Shown: positions 27,719 to 37,793 of the stretch, in pieces
Layout of the letters: each line of letters starts with the position of its first letter
How positions within the stretch are numbered: the stretch's first letter is position 1
Origin: Mangrovibacter yixingensis
GTDB lineage: Bacteria; Pseudomonadota; Gammaproteobacteria; Enterobacterales; Enterobacteriaceae
DNA: 64,000 nucleotides
Direction of reading: 5' to 3'
Assembly: GCF_020523985.1 (NCBI RefSeq)
Contig: NZ_JAIVKM010000002.1
Coordinates: 496,001 to 560,000 of the forward strand
Position numbers and translations under genes: made by a program
Notes under the pieces: generated by a model
Told to the model about the DNA's origin: nothing
What the model saw: only the letters and a program-made list of their open reading frames with translations
Database searches by the model: none

Positions 27719-28417
27719 ATGAGAGATTTTTTCCGTTTACAGATGCGCAATGATGACGGGCGCGGAGAAGAAGGCGAAGGACGCCGCCATGGCAGGGGCC
27801 GCCACAGCCGTATGGAAGGTAAAGAACAACGCCGCGAAATGCGTGGCCGCGCAGAACGTGGGCACGGGGAACGCAGCCGTGGCGAACACGGGCGTGGTGA
27901 GCACAGCCGTGGCGTGCGTGAGTGCGACATGAATGAACGTGGTGGGCATCGCCGTAAACGTTTCTTTGGCCATGGCGAACTGCGTATCGTCGTGCTCGAT
28001 ATTCTGTCGCAGGATTCCAGCCACGGTTATGAACTTATCAAGTCTATCGAAAACATGACGGAAGGCCATTATGTGCCGAGCGCGGGTGTTATTTACCCTA
28101 CGCTGGATTTTCTTGAGTCCAACAAACTGATTCACCTGGAAGACGAAGAAAACGGGCGTAAAAAAATCACCATTACTGAATTGGGCCGTCAATGGTTAAC
28201 GGCACACAATGAAGAACTCGCCCAGATTAAAGAACGCATTGCAGCTAAAGCAGTAGGCAGGAAACTGCGCACTAATCCAGAGATGAAACGAGCACTGGAC
28301 AACATCAAAGCAGTACTGGATTTAAAAGTGAATCAGCAAGGCGCAGAGGCTGACACACTCAAACAAATTATCGGCATTATTGATAAAGCTGCACTGGATA
28401 TTTCACAACTGGATTAA
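27719..28417 (+). CDS. yqjI: PadR-family nickel/iron-responsive regulator YqjI
   Basis: The C-terminal part (from about residue 80) is a PadR winged-helix repressor: RRKRFFGHGELRIVVLDILSQ, SHGYELIKSIE and PSAGVIYPTLDFLE. It is collinear with E. coli YqjI to its end AALDISQLD. The N-terminal extension is low-complexity Arg/Gly/Glu/His with repeats such as RGEHGRGEHSRG and only one Cys, where E. coli has His/Cys clusters that bind nickel or iron. I start at the ATG at 27719 (GAGG nine bases upstream), giving 232 residues; in-frame ATGs at 27704 and 27671 are possible. It is divergent from yqjH. Confidence 0.9.
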   Translation: MRDFFRLQMRNDDGRGEEGEGRRHGRGRHSRMEGKEQRREMRGRAERGHGERSRGEHGRGEHSRGVRECDMNERGGHRRKRFFGHGELRIVVLDILSQDSSHGYELIKSIENMTEGHYVPSAGVIYPTLDFLESNKLIHLEDEENGRKKITITELGRQWLTAHNEELAQIKERIAAKAVGRKLRTNPEMKRALDNIKAVLDLKVNQQGAEADTLKQIIGIIDKAALDISQLD

Positions 28418-28444
28418 AAAGCAAGCAACCAGCCCGCAGGCTGG
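28416..28444 (-). terminator. Terminator of the class-III aminotransferase gene
   Basis: Stem CCAGCC / GGCTGG (28429-28434 with 28439-28444), with a GCTTTTT flank on the minus strand, lies between the convergent genes. Confidence 0.55.
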
Positions 28445-28463
28445 CCGCTTACCTGGGGAGTGG

Positions 28464-29801
28464 TTAACGGACCAGGCCGCTGAACTGGCCCAGAACCTGG
28501 TCAATGATTGCCAGGCCTTGTTTCACTTCTTCTGCGGTAACTGTGCATGGGGGAACCACATGAATGCGGTTTTCCACCACAAAGCTCAGTAACCCGGCTT
28601 CGGTCAATGCCAGTTTGATAGCGGCCATATCGGCTGCGGCGACTGGCGTTTTGGTTTCAGGGTTGGTCACCAGTTCCAGAGCCTGGAATACCCCGACCCC
28701 GCGCACTTCACCTATCAACGCATATTTTTCTGCAAGCGCATTCAGGCCAGCGCGCAATACGCCATCACCAACCTGTGCCGCATTTTCCACAACGTTTTCT
28801 TCTTTCATTGCGTCCAGCGTGGCGACAATCGCTGCCATCGCCAGCGGATGGCCAGAATAAGTCAGGCCGCCAGCAAAGAAATGGTCATCAAAGTAGTGAG
28901 AAATGGCTTCAGAAATCAGTACACCACCTGCCGGTACATAGCCTGCATTCACCCCTTTTGCGAAGGTGATAAGATCAGGCACCACATCATCATGTTCAAA
29001 AGCAAACCAGCGGCCAGTTCGGCCAAACCCGGCCATGACTTCGTCCAGAATCATCACAATGCCAAATTCATCTGCCAGAGCACGCACACCTTTCATGTAC
29101 CCTGCTGGCGGTACCAGAATGCCTGCTGTACCTGGAATACTTTCCAGCAAAATAGCGGCAATAGAAGCAGGGCCTTCGCACTCAATAATACGGCGCAAAT
29201 GCTGTAACGCACGCGCGCACTCTTCTTGTTCATTGGTGGCATTGAACTCAGAGCGATACAAATACGGGTTGAAGAAATGCACATGGCCGCGAGAATATTC
29301 GTTTGGTACACGGCGCCAGTCACCGGTCGCAGCAATAGAGCTACCGGTATTACCGTGATAAGAGCGGTAGGCTGACAGTACTTTATCGCGCCCGGTGTAT
29401 AAACGCGCCATACGAATCGCGTTTTCGTTGGCATCGGCTCCAGCGTTAGTAAAGAAGACTTTATGGAAACCCGCGGGTGCCAGTTCTACAATGCGTTTTG
29501 CAGCTTCACCACGCGCCAGGTTAGCTGTTGCCGGGGCAATCGTCACCAGTTCTTCAAGCTGCGCTTTCATGGCAGCCAACACTTTCGGGTGCTGATAACC
29601 AATATTTACGTTAACTAACTGGCTGCTGAAATCGAGGTAATTTTTACCATCGTAATCCCATAACTGGCAGCCTTTTGCGCCAGCAATAACTAATGGGTTC
29701 AGGTTGCCCTGTGCAGACCATGAGTGAAATACATAAGAACGGTCCAGCTGACGCACATCGTTATTTGTTAGAAAATTCTCGCCCTGTAATGCCAGTTTCA
29801 T
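28464..29801 (-). CDS. Class-III PLP-dependent aminotransferase
   Basis: A 445-residue fold-type I aminotransferase of the omega-amino acid/taurine-pyruvate type. The PLP-related motifs are TNAGADANENAIRMAR, SYHGNTGSS, the Asp of ILDEVMAGFGRTGRW, and the Schiff-base Lys in LITFAKGVNAG. The ATG at 29801 has AGGAGG six bases upstream and is preferred over an ATG 18 codons further up. The amino donor cannot be fixed by eye. Its divergent partner is an SDR oxidoreductase and an amino-acid importer lies beyond, suggesting catabolism of an imported amino compound. Confidence 0.88.
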   Translation of the reverse strand: MKLALQGENFLTNNDVRQLDRSYVFHSWSAQGNLNPLVIAGAKGCQLWDYDGKNYLDFSSQLVNVNIGYQHPKVLAAMKAQLEELVTIAPATANLARGEAAKRIVELAPAGFHKVFFTNAGADANENAIRMARLYTGRDKVLSAYRSYHGNTGSSIAATGDWRRVPNEYSRGHVHFFNPYLYRSEFNATNEQEECARALQHLRRIIECEGPASIAAILLESIPGTAGILVPPAGYMKGVRALADEFGIVMILDEVMAGFGRTGRWFAFEHDDVVPDLITFAKGVNAGYVPAGGVLISEAISHYFDDHFFAGGLTYSGHPLAMAAIVATLDAMKEENVVENAAQVGDGVLRAGLNALAEKYALIGEVRGVGVFQALELVTNPETKTPVAAADMAAIKLALTEAGLLSFVVENRIHVVPPCTVTAEEVKQGLAIIDQVLGQFSGLVR

Positions 29802-29952
29802 ACCTGCCCTCCTGAATCTTACGCTCAACATTTCGGTCAAAACCCTTGAATTCATCCTGACCCCGTAGCAACCAGACCAGGTAGAGCCAGAAGCAGATTT
29901 TTACTGTGACAAGAGGTGTCACAAGCCAGTCAGCCATCTGGCTCTGTCTCAT
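29761..29952 (-). CDS. Possible small membrane protein upstream of the aminotransferase
   Basis: A 63-codon ORF (shorter from MADWLV) with one convincing hydrophobic helix (LVTPLVTVKICFWLYLVWLL) and a charged tail. It overlaps the aminotransferase start by 41 bases in another frame. The ribosome site is poor and a 19-base palindrome that looks like an operator lies inside it, so it may be a fortuitous frame. If real it might be a small accessory membrane subunit. Confidence 0.3.
   Translation of the reverse strand: MRQSQMADWLVTPLVTVKICFWLYLVWLLRGQDEFKGFDRNVERKIQEGRYETGITGREFSNK
29905..29923. promoter_or_regulatory. Palindromic candidate operator between divergent aminotransferase and SDR genes
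   Basis: TGTGACA-N5-TGTCACA is a perfect 19-base inverted repeat about 100 bases from each start codon. It may be bound by an unidentified repressor or activator. It is not a CRP site, as the spacer is too long. Confidence 0.5.
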
Positions 29953-29982
29953 GCCTTCACCGCTTCTTATAGTGCGGACTGA

Positions 29983-30783
<801 letters not shown>

Positions 30784-30787
30784 TAAA

Positions 30788-30816
30788 ATAACGCCCGCTG
30801 AAACAGTGGGCGTTAT
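30788..30816. terminator. Bidirectional terminator
   Basis: A 13-bp stem with one mismatch (30788-30800 with 30804-30816) between the convergent SDR and ABC genes. TTATTTTATT follows on the minus strand. Confidence 0.7.
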
Positions 30817-30844
30817 GAGTAGCTACATGGCAATGTCACTCATC

Positions 30845-31603
30845 TTAGCGCGTGGTCGCCAAAAAGCGCTGCACACGTTCAGAATCCGGATTGGTGAAGA
30901 ACTTCTCAGGTGCGGCTTTCTCAATCAGCACACCTTTTTCCAAAAACACCACCTGGTCTGATACCTGGCGGGCAAAATCCATCTCGTGGGTAACCACCAC
31001 CATGGTGTACCCTTCCGCAGCCAGGGATTTCATAACCGCCAGAACTTCCCCAACCAGTTCCGGGTCCAGTGCGGATGTCGGTTCATCAAACAAAATCACT
31101 TCTGGTGACATCGCTAATGAGCGGGCAATAGCCACACGCTGCTTCTGCCCACCAGACAACGTGATGGGGTAGCTGTCTGCTTTATGGTTCATGCCCACTT
31201 TTTCCAGTTGTTTATGGGCAATCTCATTTGCTTCAGTACGTTTAAGGCCTTTGACGTGCAGTAATGCCTCTGTCACGTTTTGCAGCACGGTCAGATGCGG
31301 CCACAAATTAAAGCTCTGGAACACCATACCTACACGTTCACGCACTTTTGACAGCTCACGGTGAGACATGTGTTTGCCACTGTCATCCACCCCGATACGG
31401 CTACCAGAAATACGAATTTCACCGCGATCCGGCTGTTCCAGCCAATTCATGCAACGCAACAGCGTCGATTTACCAGAACCCGATGAGCCCAGAATGCTAA
31501 CGACTTCCCCTTTTTGCACATCCAGATTGATATCACGTAACACTTCCACGTTATCGAATTGCTTCGAGAGATTTTTAACACTGACTGCCGCATTCTCAGG
31601 CAT
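30845..31603 (-). CDS. Polar amino-acid ABC transporter, ATP-binding subunit
   Basis: A 252-residue ATPase of the GlnQ/HisP class. Walker A is GSSGSGKST, the Q-loop is [12 protein letters not shown], the signature is LSGGQKQR, Walker B is [12 protein letters not shown] and the switch His is in VVTHEM. The start at 31603 (AGGA eight bases ahead) overlaps the upstream permease by eight bases; an earlier ATG at 31627 lacks a ribosome site. It is the last gene of a four-gene import operon: binding protein, two permeases, ATPase. Confidence 0.93.
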   Translation of the reverse strand: MPENAAVSVKNLSKQFDNVEVLRDINLDVQKGEVVSILGSSGSGKSTLLRCMNWLEQPDRGEIRISGSRIGVDDSGKHMSHRELSKVRERVGMVFQSFNLWPHLTVLQNVTEALLHVKGLKRTEANEIAHKQLEKVGMNHKADSYPITLSGGQKQRVAIARSLAMSPEVILFDEPTSALDPELVGEVLAVMKSLAAEGYTMVVVTHEMDFARQVSDQVVFLEKGVLIEKAAPEKFFTNPDSERVQRFLATTR

Positions 31604-32261
31604 GGGTAATTCCTCGTTTCGCGCCATAGGTATTCAGGCGTTTAATCAATAACTCAAGCAGCACACTGACACCCCAATACAGGCCAATGGCAACAATAAA
31701 TGCATTAAATGGAATAAAATAAGTCGCCTGGACACTGTTTGCTGCAGCCGTAATTTCCTGAACAGTAATAATGCACAGGAAAGCCGTATCTTTCAGGCAG
31801 ATAATCAACTGGTTACCCATCAAAGGCAGTGCCCCGGAAAAAATATTCGGTGTAATAATCCGGGTAAACGTTTTATAACGAGAAAAACCTTGCGCAGTCG
31901 CCGCTTCTATGTACCCAGTAGAAAAAATCCTTCGCTGGCTACGTAAAATCTCATAAAAGTATGCACTGTGATAAATAATCAGTGAAACTAACCCGGCAGT
32001 CCAGGCATCCATACTAATGCCAATTTCAGGTAATCCGTAATAAAGTAAATAAGCCAGAATCAGGAAAGGTACTGCCCGCATCAGGCTTACAAAGTAGTGA
32101 ATAATATTATTCAGCACTTTTGATTGCAGCTCGGTTAAGTACAACACTGTTGTACCGATGATAATTCCTGCAACCGCAGTAATAACGAACAACTCAAGGG
32201 TTGAAATAAACCCCTGGAGAAACAACTCTCGTGCTGACCAGACAATCGCCCATTGGTTCAT
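31596..32261 (-). CDS. Polar amino-acid ABC transporter, permease
   Basis: A 221-residue HisMQ/GlnP-type inner-membrane subunit with about five helices ([19 protein letters not shown] near the N-terminus). It carries the EAA loop [21 protein letters not shown] that contacts the ATPase. It follows the first permease by 21 bases and overlaps the ATPase gene. The heterodimer with the other permease forms the pore. Confidence 0.92.
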   Translation of the reverse strand: MNQWAIVWSARELFLQGFISTLELFVITAVAGIIIGTTVLYLTELQSKVLNNIIHYFVSLMRAVPFLILAYLLYYGLPEIGISMDAWTAGLVSLIIYHSAYFYEILRSQRRIFSTGYIEAATAQGFSRYKTFTRIITPNIFSGALPLMGNQLIICLKDTAFLCIITVQEITAAANSVQATYFIPFNAFIVAIGLYWGVSVLLELLIKRLNTYGAKRGITHA

Positions 32262-32282
32262 AGCGTCTCCAAATACTCTGCT

Positions 32283-32924
32283 TTACCGCGCCAGGCGTTT
32301 CGCTTTACGTTCCGCCAAATTTTGTAATTTAAGCAGCACGCCAATAATGACCACGTACAGTAAACCCGCCGCTAAAATAGGTGACAACGGCTCATAGGTT
32401 ACTGCGGAAATACGGTTCGTTACCCGGGTTAAATCCACCACGCCGATAACGGCAACTGCTGGGCTACCTTTAATTAAAAAGGACATTTCATTCACCAGCG
32501 CAGGCAGGCTTTCAATCCACATTTGGGGCAACATGATATAGCGAAAGTAAGTCCAGCGTTGCATCCCCACCGCTTCCGCCGCTTCTTTTTGCTCTTTAGG
32601 AAAATGGGTAAAGGCGTTACGCCAGATTTCTGCATTGAACGCAGATGTATTCAGTGTCAGCGCCACAATAGCGGCAATGCTTTTATCCAGATTAATACCG
32701 ACCACTGGCAATGAGAGAAACAAAAACAAGACTAACGTCACCAACGGTGTGGCACGCGCCAGGCTGATATACAGCACCAGAATAGTGTCCACGACAGGGA
32801 TCTTCATCATTCGGATAAACGCGATGACCAGACCAATCGACACCCCGAACAGGATAGCGATGCCGGAAATCCACAATGTCGCCCAGGCGCCTTCAAATAA
32901 TAACTGCCACGATATCGCGTCCAT
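32283..32924 (-). CDS. Polar amino-acid ABC transporter, permease
   Basis: A 213-residue permease of the same family, with about five helices and the EAA loop EAAEAVGMQRWTYFRYIMLPQ. It is encoded directly after the binding-protein gene, from which it is separated by a 54-base spacer with a stem-loop. Confidence 0.92.
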   Translation of the reverse strand: MDAISWQLLFEGAWATLWISGIAILFGVSIGLVIAFIRMMKIPVVDTILVLYISLARATPLVTLVLFLFLSLPVVGINLDKSIAAIVALTLNTSAFNAEIWRNAFTHFPKEQKEAAEAVGMQRWTYFRYIMLPQMWIESLPALVNEMSFLIKGSPAVAVIGVVDLTRVTNRISAVTYEPLSPILAAGLLYVVIIGVLLKLQNLAERKAKRLAR

Positions 32925-32948
32925 TTAACGCTCCTTGATACTAAACAA

Positions 32949-32971
32949 GGCGCAACCCTGCAGGCTGCGCC
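32949..32971 (-). other. Stem-loop between binding-protein and permease genes
   Basis: GGCGCAACC / GGCTGCGCC form a 9-bp stem with one mismatch. Such hairpins after binding-protein genes commonly protect the upstream message, raising its level over the membrane genes. Confidence 0.55.
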
Positions 32972-32978
32972 CCAAGTA

Positions 32979-33830
32979 TTACAGACCTGCTAACTTATGG
33001 AACTGCTCAGCACTGGTGATTGGTACAGTTGGCAGATCCGGGTAGGTTTCACCAAACCATTTTTTCTGCAACTCAGCCAGACGGCCGGTCTCACGCATAT
33101 GATCCATAAATTTGGTCATATATTTCATCAGCTCGGGTGAATCTTTCGGGATTGGCCAGGCCATATAACCGGGGCCGGAAACAGCCAGGCCTTTAGCAAA
33201 AACTTTCGGTTTAGTTTTCACCAGGTCATTAACCGCAATAACCACGTCAATCACATAATCCAGACGTTTGTTAGCCAAATCTGCGAAGGCTTCTGGGTAA
33301 GACTGATATTGAACAACTGGCCCCAGTTCGCCCCCCTGTTTTTCCAACATGGCTTTCAATTCAGGCAAACGAGCTAATAATGCACTGCCAGCCTGAACAC
33401 CAACTTTTTTACCAGACAAATCTTTAATGGTATTCAGTGAAGTATCCCCTGCACGCTTCACAAAATAATGCTGGGCAGAAGCCCATGGTGGCGTGAAATT
33501 AAAGACATTCAGGCGTTCATCGGTAACAACTGCGCCTGTCAGAGCCATGTCATACTGCCCGGTAGAAACAGATGCCAATAAACCTGTCCAGGGTAAAATA
33601 CTTTGGTCTACATGGAATTTTGCGTATTTACGTAATTCATCCAACATGTCCTTGTTAAAGCCTTCGGCTTTACCATCTTTGATAAAGTTAAACGGCGCGT
33701 AATCGTCTTCCGTAACAACTTTCAATGTACCTGCTTTTTCAATTTCCGGTAAATCACGAGCTACAGCCTGCCAGCTAAAAGCCATTGCCAGCACTGCGGA
33801 TAAAGTCAAAATGCCCAACTTACTCTTCAT
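32979..33830 (-). CDS. Amino-acid ABC transporter, periplasmic binding protein (SBP family 3)
   Basis: The 283-residue protein has a signal peptide (MKSKLGILTLSAVLAMAFSW, cleaved near QAVA) and then the type-II periplasmic fold of family 3. Recognisable blocks are GTLKVVTEDDYAPFNF, GFNKDMLDEL, LPWTGLLASVSTGQYDMALTG and GKKVGVQAGSALL. The ligand cannot be named. It is the first gene of the import operon and is preceded by a strong sigma-54 -24/-12 element, so nitrogen control is likely. It is divergent from a MocR-type regulator. Confidence 0.92.
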   Translation of the reverse strand: MKSKLGILTLSAVLAMAFSWQAVARDLPEIEKAGTLKVVTEDDYAPFNFIKDGKAEGFNKDMLDELRKYAKFHVDQSILPWTGLLASVSTGQYDMALTGAVVTDERLNVFNFTPPWASAQHYFVKRAGDTSLNTIKDLSGKKVGVQAGSALLARLPELKAMLEKQGGELGPVVQYQSYPEAFADLANKRLDYVIDVVIAVNDLVKTKPKVFAKGLAVSGPGYMAWPIPKDSPELMKYMTKFMDHMRETGRLAELQKKWFGETYPDLPTVPITSAEQFHKLAGL

Positions 33831-33892
33831 AGCGCCACCTTTTATATTTTCTGAAGCTTGATGGATTACGGGAAAGCGTCACCCGAATACGA

Positions 33893-33908
33893 AGCAAAAT
33901 ATGTGCCG
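33893..33908 (-). promoter_or_regulatory. Sigma-54 promoter of the amino-acid importer operon
   Basis: On the minus strand the element reads CGGCACATATTTTGCT, with GG and GC separated by exactly ten bases, matching the -24/-12 consensus TGGCACGN4TTGCW closely. Start of transcription is expected near 33882, giving a leader of about 50 bases to the binding-protein gene. Confidence 0.75.
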
Positions 33909-34079
33909 GAAAAGAAATATCCTTACAAGAATATTTACGACCGGGTTACGTTTTACTCTAGGAAGGTTGTTTATCACCTGAACAGTGACAGTTTGGCTGT
34001 GCCGATGTGTCAGATAAACAGAACATGGTACGAAGATTGCTTAATTCATTACCTATTAAGCCGCCTGAGGACAAACACG

Positions 34080-35540
34080 ATGAATCGTCATTATCTTCAC
34101 ATAGAATTTGACCGGTCACGTGGGTTGCAAGAACAAGTCAGAGAAACCCTGGTTAATGCCATTTTGAGTGGTATTTTCCCGGCCGACCAACCTCTGCCTT
34201 CCTGCCGCCAGCTAGCCTGCCAACTCAAGGTGTCACGAAATACAACAGCCCTGGTTTTTGAAGGGTTGGTGAACGATGGTTACCTGATTAGCCGGCCACG
34301 TAGCGGCTATTTCCTGCACCCGGATTACCAGGCATGCCAGTACAAAACCACAGCGACAGCACTTCCCACAGATAACACCGCACCACTTTGGAGCAACCGA
34401 TTTAAAGTCGCCCCCAGCCAGCAAGAATCCATCATGAAACCCTCGGGCTGGATGCATTATCGCTACCCGTTTATCTATGGCCAGCCTAACACTGCTCAGT
34501 TTCCGTTAAGCCAGTGGCGGGCGGCTTCACGCTGGCTCAACAGTGGCGTGGCAGACCAGCGTTGGATAATTGATCATATCGATCAGGATGTCCCCATGCT
34601 GATTGAGCAAATTCGCACTCGTGTACTGCCAAAACGCGGAATACTGGCGGCGCCGGATGAAATTCTGATAACCATTGGCTCGCAGAACGCACTCTATTTG
34701 CTGACCCGTTTGTTGATGTCGTCGTCAACCCGCGTAGCAGTGGAAAACCCGGGCTACCGCGAAGCCATCAACACCTTTTTGCTGGGTGATGCGCAAATAA
34801 TTCCCCATGATGTAGATGAAGAAGGTATTACCCTGAGCCAGCCCCCCTGCGATTACTACTACGTGACGCCAGGCCACCAGGTACCGACAGGCGTTACATT
34901 GAGTAGCCAGCGCCGCAAGGCATTGCTTGAGCATGTGACCCGCCATGACGCGGTAATTATCGAAGATGATTACGACTCAGAAAGTAACTTCACACTCAAC
35001 CCACCGCCCGCACTGAAAGCCAGTGATAAACATGGCCGTGTGGTTTATGTCAGCAGCCTGTCCAAAGCACTGTCACCGGGGTTACGCCTGGGATTTATGG
35101 TAGCCGACCCTGAATTAATTGATGAAGCACGGGCATTACGCCGCCTGGTGGTTCGCCATGCGCCAACCAATATTCAGTACCAAATGGCGCATTTCCTGGC
35201 GCAAGGGTATTACGAAACACATTTACGCCGTTACCATGAAGATTCTGCACGCCGTTGGGAATTGCTGAACCGGTCGCTGGAAACCTGGCTGCCAGAGTGC
35301 CGCCCTATTCCCGGAAGTGAACACGCGAACGCCTTCTGGTTAAAAACGCCCGGCGGAATTAATACACAGCAGCTTACCTGGCGCGCTGCCCACGCGGGGG
35401 TATTAATTGAACCTGGTGCCCGGCATTTTCTGGATGCCAACCCACCAGAAACTTTCTTTCGGATGGGTTTTCACGCCATTTCACCGGAGAAAATTGCCCC
35501 CGGAGTGGAAGTGTTGCACGAGCAACTCGCGCAACTATAA
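34080..35540 (+). CDS. MocR/PdxR-family regulator (GntR HTH fused to aminotransferase fold)
   Basis: A 486-residue transcription factor. The N-terminal GntR winged helix (about 1-75) has LQEQVRETLVNAILSG, LPSCRQLACQLKVSRNTT and LISRPRSGYF. The remainder is a fold-type I aminotransferase domain with EDDYDSE and the PLP-binding Lys in SSLSKALSPGLRLG. Such proteins sense PLP or an amino-acid adduct. The ATG at 34080 has GAGG nine bases upstream; the frame is open 5' but non-protein-like. It is divergent from the amino-acid importer and probably regulates it and/or the amidase operon it converges on. Confidence 0.9.
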   Translation: MNRHYLHIEFDRSRGLQEQVRETLVNAILSGIFPADQPLPSCRQLACQLKVSRNTTALVFEGLVNDGYLISRPRSGYFLHPDYQACQYKTTATALPTDNTAPLWSNRFKVAPSQQESIMKPSGWMHYRYPFIYGQPNTAQFPLSQWRAASRWLNSGVADQRWIIDHIDQDVPMLIEQIRTRVLPKRGILAAPDEILITIGSQNALYLLTRLLMSSSTRVAVENPGYREAINTFLLGDAQIIPHDVDEEGITLSQPPCDYYYVTPGHQVPTGVTLSSQRRKALLEHVTRHDAVIIEDDYDSESNFTLNPPPALKASDKHGRVVYVSSLSKALSPGLRLGFMVADPELIDEARALRRLVVRHAPTNIQYQMAHFLAQGYYETHLRRYHEDSARRWELLNRSLETWLPECRPIPGSEHANAFWLKTPGGINTQQLTWRAAHAGVLIEPGARHFLDANPPETFFRMGFHAISPEKIAPGVEVLHEQLAQL

Positions 35541-35565
35541 GTGACAGAGAAAATATAACCGCTAT

Positions 35566-36753
35566 TTACTTACCCGCCTTGATTAACGACTCAATTTCCC
35601 CGGCGAGCCGGATAAGTTGCCTGTCACTGCCACATGGCCCCATTAATGAAAGCCCCAATGGTGCCCCCTGCAAAGTTGCCAGAGGTAAAGTCACCTGAGG
35701 CCGACGAGTCAGCACGGCAATACTGAGTAAATCATGAGAGATACGGCGAATATGCTCGATTTCACTGTCACTGGTTGTCAGCAAAGGGGCAATATCCGGG
35801 ACTGTCGGCATAATCAATACCCGGTTTCCCAGTTGTTCATTCCACCATTGAGTCACCTGTTCACGCACCATAACAGCTTCACTCACCTGGTTATCAGTAA
35901 CCTGTTTTCCCCAGGTAAACCGGGCGGCAACATCGGGGCCCAAAACCAGCCCTTCACGCTCAATGGTTTCCCCCTGCGCCAGCCAGGATTCCCGCCCCTG
36001 AATAACCCGGAAAGCCAGATAGGCACTGTCAATATCAGGTAATTCCGCACTAATTTGGTGCATTCCACCCAAAGTCGAGCGAATTGCATCAATTAAGGGC
36101 AACAAACATTGCTGGCTGGCGGGAGGCAGGCGAGAGAATAAAGCAGGATGGATAGCCAGTGACGGTGAACTTAAATCAACCGTATCTTCTGGCAACAGCA
36201 CATCACCTACCGCCGCAAATACAGCGGCTTCACGGGCAAACCACCCACAGGTATCCATTGATTCCGCCAACGGTTGGCAACCAGCCAGAGAAATACGCCC
36301 ATGTGTCGGGCGAATACCAAACAAGCCGCAGTAACTTGCCGGTGTACGCACTGATCCACCCGTATCTGTCCCTAAAGCAAAGTCGCAGCACTGGTTAGAA
36401 ACAGCAGAAGCCGAACCGGAAGATGACCCACCGGGAATACGCTCTGGTGCCGCGCCATTTACCGGCGTGCCATAGTGGTAATTATGGCCACTCATCGAGA
36501 ACGCCATTTCGTTGGTATGAGTTTTACCAATAAATTGAGCACCGTTATCCAGCAACTGTTGTACGGCTGGCGCAGTTTGTTTACGAATACCGGACATAGC
36601 CAGAATATGGGGATTGCCCCCACCGGTGGGGTAGCCCTCAACATCAAACAAGTCTTTCACCGCAAAAGTTAACCCTGCCAGTGGCCCACTGGATGCTGAT
36701 TTCACTGCAACAAACGGGTAAGGCATAAAAGCCCGTATGCTTTTTTCCAACAT
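35566..36753 (-). CDS. Amidase (amidase-signature family)
   Basis: A 395-residue hydrolase of amides or carbamates. The Ser-cisSer-Lys catalytic set is visible: Lys33 in FAVKDLFDV, the cis-Ser in IPGGSSSGSA and the nucleophile Ser134 in GTDTGGSVRTPAS. There is no signal peptide, so it is cytoplasmic. It is the last gene of the peptide-importer operon, 23 bases after an ATPase gene, so it probably cleaves the imported amide or peptide-like compound to release nitrogen. Confidence 0.9.
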   Translation of the reverse strand: MLEKSIRAFMPYPFVAVKSASSGPLAGLTFAVKDLFDVEGYPTGGGNPHILAMSGIRKQTAPAVQQLLDNGAQFIGKTHTNEMAFSMSGHNYHYGTPVNGAAPERIPGGSSSGSASAVSNQCCDFALGTDTGGSVRTPASYCGLFGIRPTHGRISLAGCQPLAESMDTCGWFAREAAVFAAVGDVLLPEDTVDLSSPSLAIHPALFSRLPPASQQCLLPLIDAIRSTLGGMHQISAELPDIDSAYLAFRVIQGRESWLAQGETIEREGLVLGPDVAARFTWGKQVTDNQVSEAVMVREQVTQWWNEQLGNRVLIMPTVPDIAPLLTTSDSEIEHIRRISHDLLSIAVLTRRPQVTLPLATLQGAPLGLSLMGPCGSDRQLIRLAGEIESLIKAGK

Positions 36754-36776
36754 GGTTTATCACCTCTTTTTTAGGT

Positions 36777-37793
36777 TTATGCCAACTGAGTTGCCGTTTC
36801 TATTTCCGATTCCTGCACCAGTGAGCGCCAACGGTGGCAACTTACCCGATGGCGCTGCGCGGCATATTCAGTTTCAGGCACCGTTTGTGAACAGGTAGCA
36901 TTGGCATGGGGGCAACGGCTGGCGAATGCGCAACCTTCAGGTAAATGAGCTAAATCAGGTGGAGCGCCCGGGATGCAATACAGCGCATCGCCTTTTTTCA
37001 AACCTGCTCTTGGGCGGCTGCCAAGCAACACCTGGGTGTATGGGTGGCGGGGATGTGCGAGGATGTCCTCCAGAGAAGCCTCTTCAACAATGCGCCCGGC
37101 ATACATCACAGCAACCCGGTCGGCGATTTCGACTGCCGCGCCCATATCATGGGTGACAAAAATAATGGACAGCCCTTTCGCCTTTTGCAGTTCACGCAAC
37201 AAAATCAGGATCTGAATTTGCACGGTAGCATCCAGTGCCGTTGTGGGCTCATCAGCCAGTAACAGGTTTGGGTTGCAGGACAAAGCCAGTGCAATCATGG
37301 CGCGCTGGCGCATCCCACCAGACATTTCATGGGGCCAGGCATCAAGGCGGCTTTCAGGGCTTGGGATCTTCACTTGTTGCAATGCAGACAGCGCCCTTTC
37401 CCGCGCCTGCGAACGTGACAAACCTTCGTGGCGGCGTAACCCTTCAATAATTTGTTGCCCCACGGTATACACCGGGTCGAAAGCCAGCAGAGGCTCCTGG
37501 AAAATCATCGCGGTTTTTGCACCACGGTACTGGCGCAATGCCGCTGAAGACATGTTCAGCACATCTTCGCCCCCGACATGAATCTTGCCGTTTATGCGTG
37601 TGCTATCTGGTGGGTGCAGGCGCATCAGCGCGCGTAATGTAACGCTCTTGCCCGAGCCAGATTCCCCAATCAGCGCCATCACCTCGCCTTTTTGAACATC
37701 AAAAGAGACGCCGTTTACCGCCTGGATGGTTTGCCCGCCACGTGTAAAAGTCACATGTAAATCATTCACTTCAACAAAGGCTTCATGCGGCAC
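36777..37793 (-). CDS. Dpp/Opp-type ABC transporter, ATP-binding subunit (DppD-like)
   Basis: 338 residues from a GTG at 37793 with GGGAGG six or seven bases upstream. The longer frame from ATG 37823 lies inside the previous gene. Walker A is GESGSGKSV, the Q-loop is AMIFQEPLLAFDP, the signature is MSGGMRQR and Walker B is LLLADEPTTALD. The C-terminal oligopeptide domain has the Cys motif GCAFASRCPHANATC. It overlaps the upstream ATPase by 11 bases. Confidence 0.92.
   Translation of the reverse strand: MPHEAFVEVNDLHVTFTRGGQTIQAVNGVSFDVQKGEVMALIGESGSGKSVTLRALMRLHPPDSTRINGKIHVGGEDVLNMSSAALRQYRGAKTAMIFQEPLLAFDPVYTVGQQIIEGLRRHEGLSRSQARERALSALQQVKIPSPESRLDAWPHEMSGGMRQRAMIALALSCNPNLLLADEPTTALDATVQIQILILLRELQKAKGLSIIFVTHDMGAAVEIADRVAVMYAGRIVEEASLEDILAHPRHPYTQVLLGSRPRAGLKKGDALYCIPGAPPDLAHLPEGCAFASRCPHANATCSQTVPETEYAAQRHRVSCHRWRSLVQESEIETATQLA

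Noticed and set aside
29905-29923. Reading the palindrome as a CRP site
   Set aside because: TGTGA and TCACA are separated by nine bases rather than six.
33858-34079. Upstream extension of the MocR gene
   Set aside because: It crosses the sigma-54 element of the divergent operon and is not part of the GntR domain.
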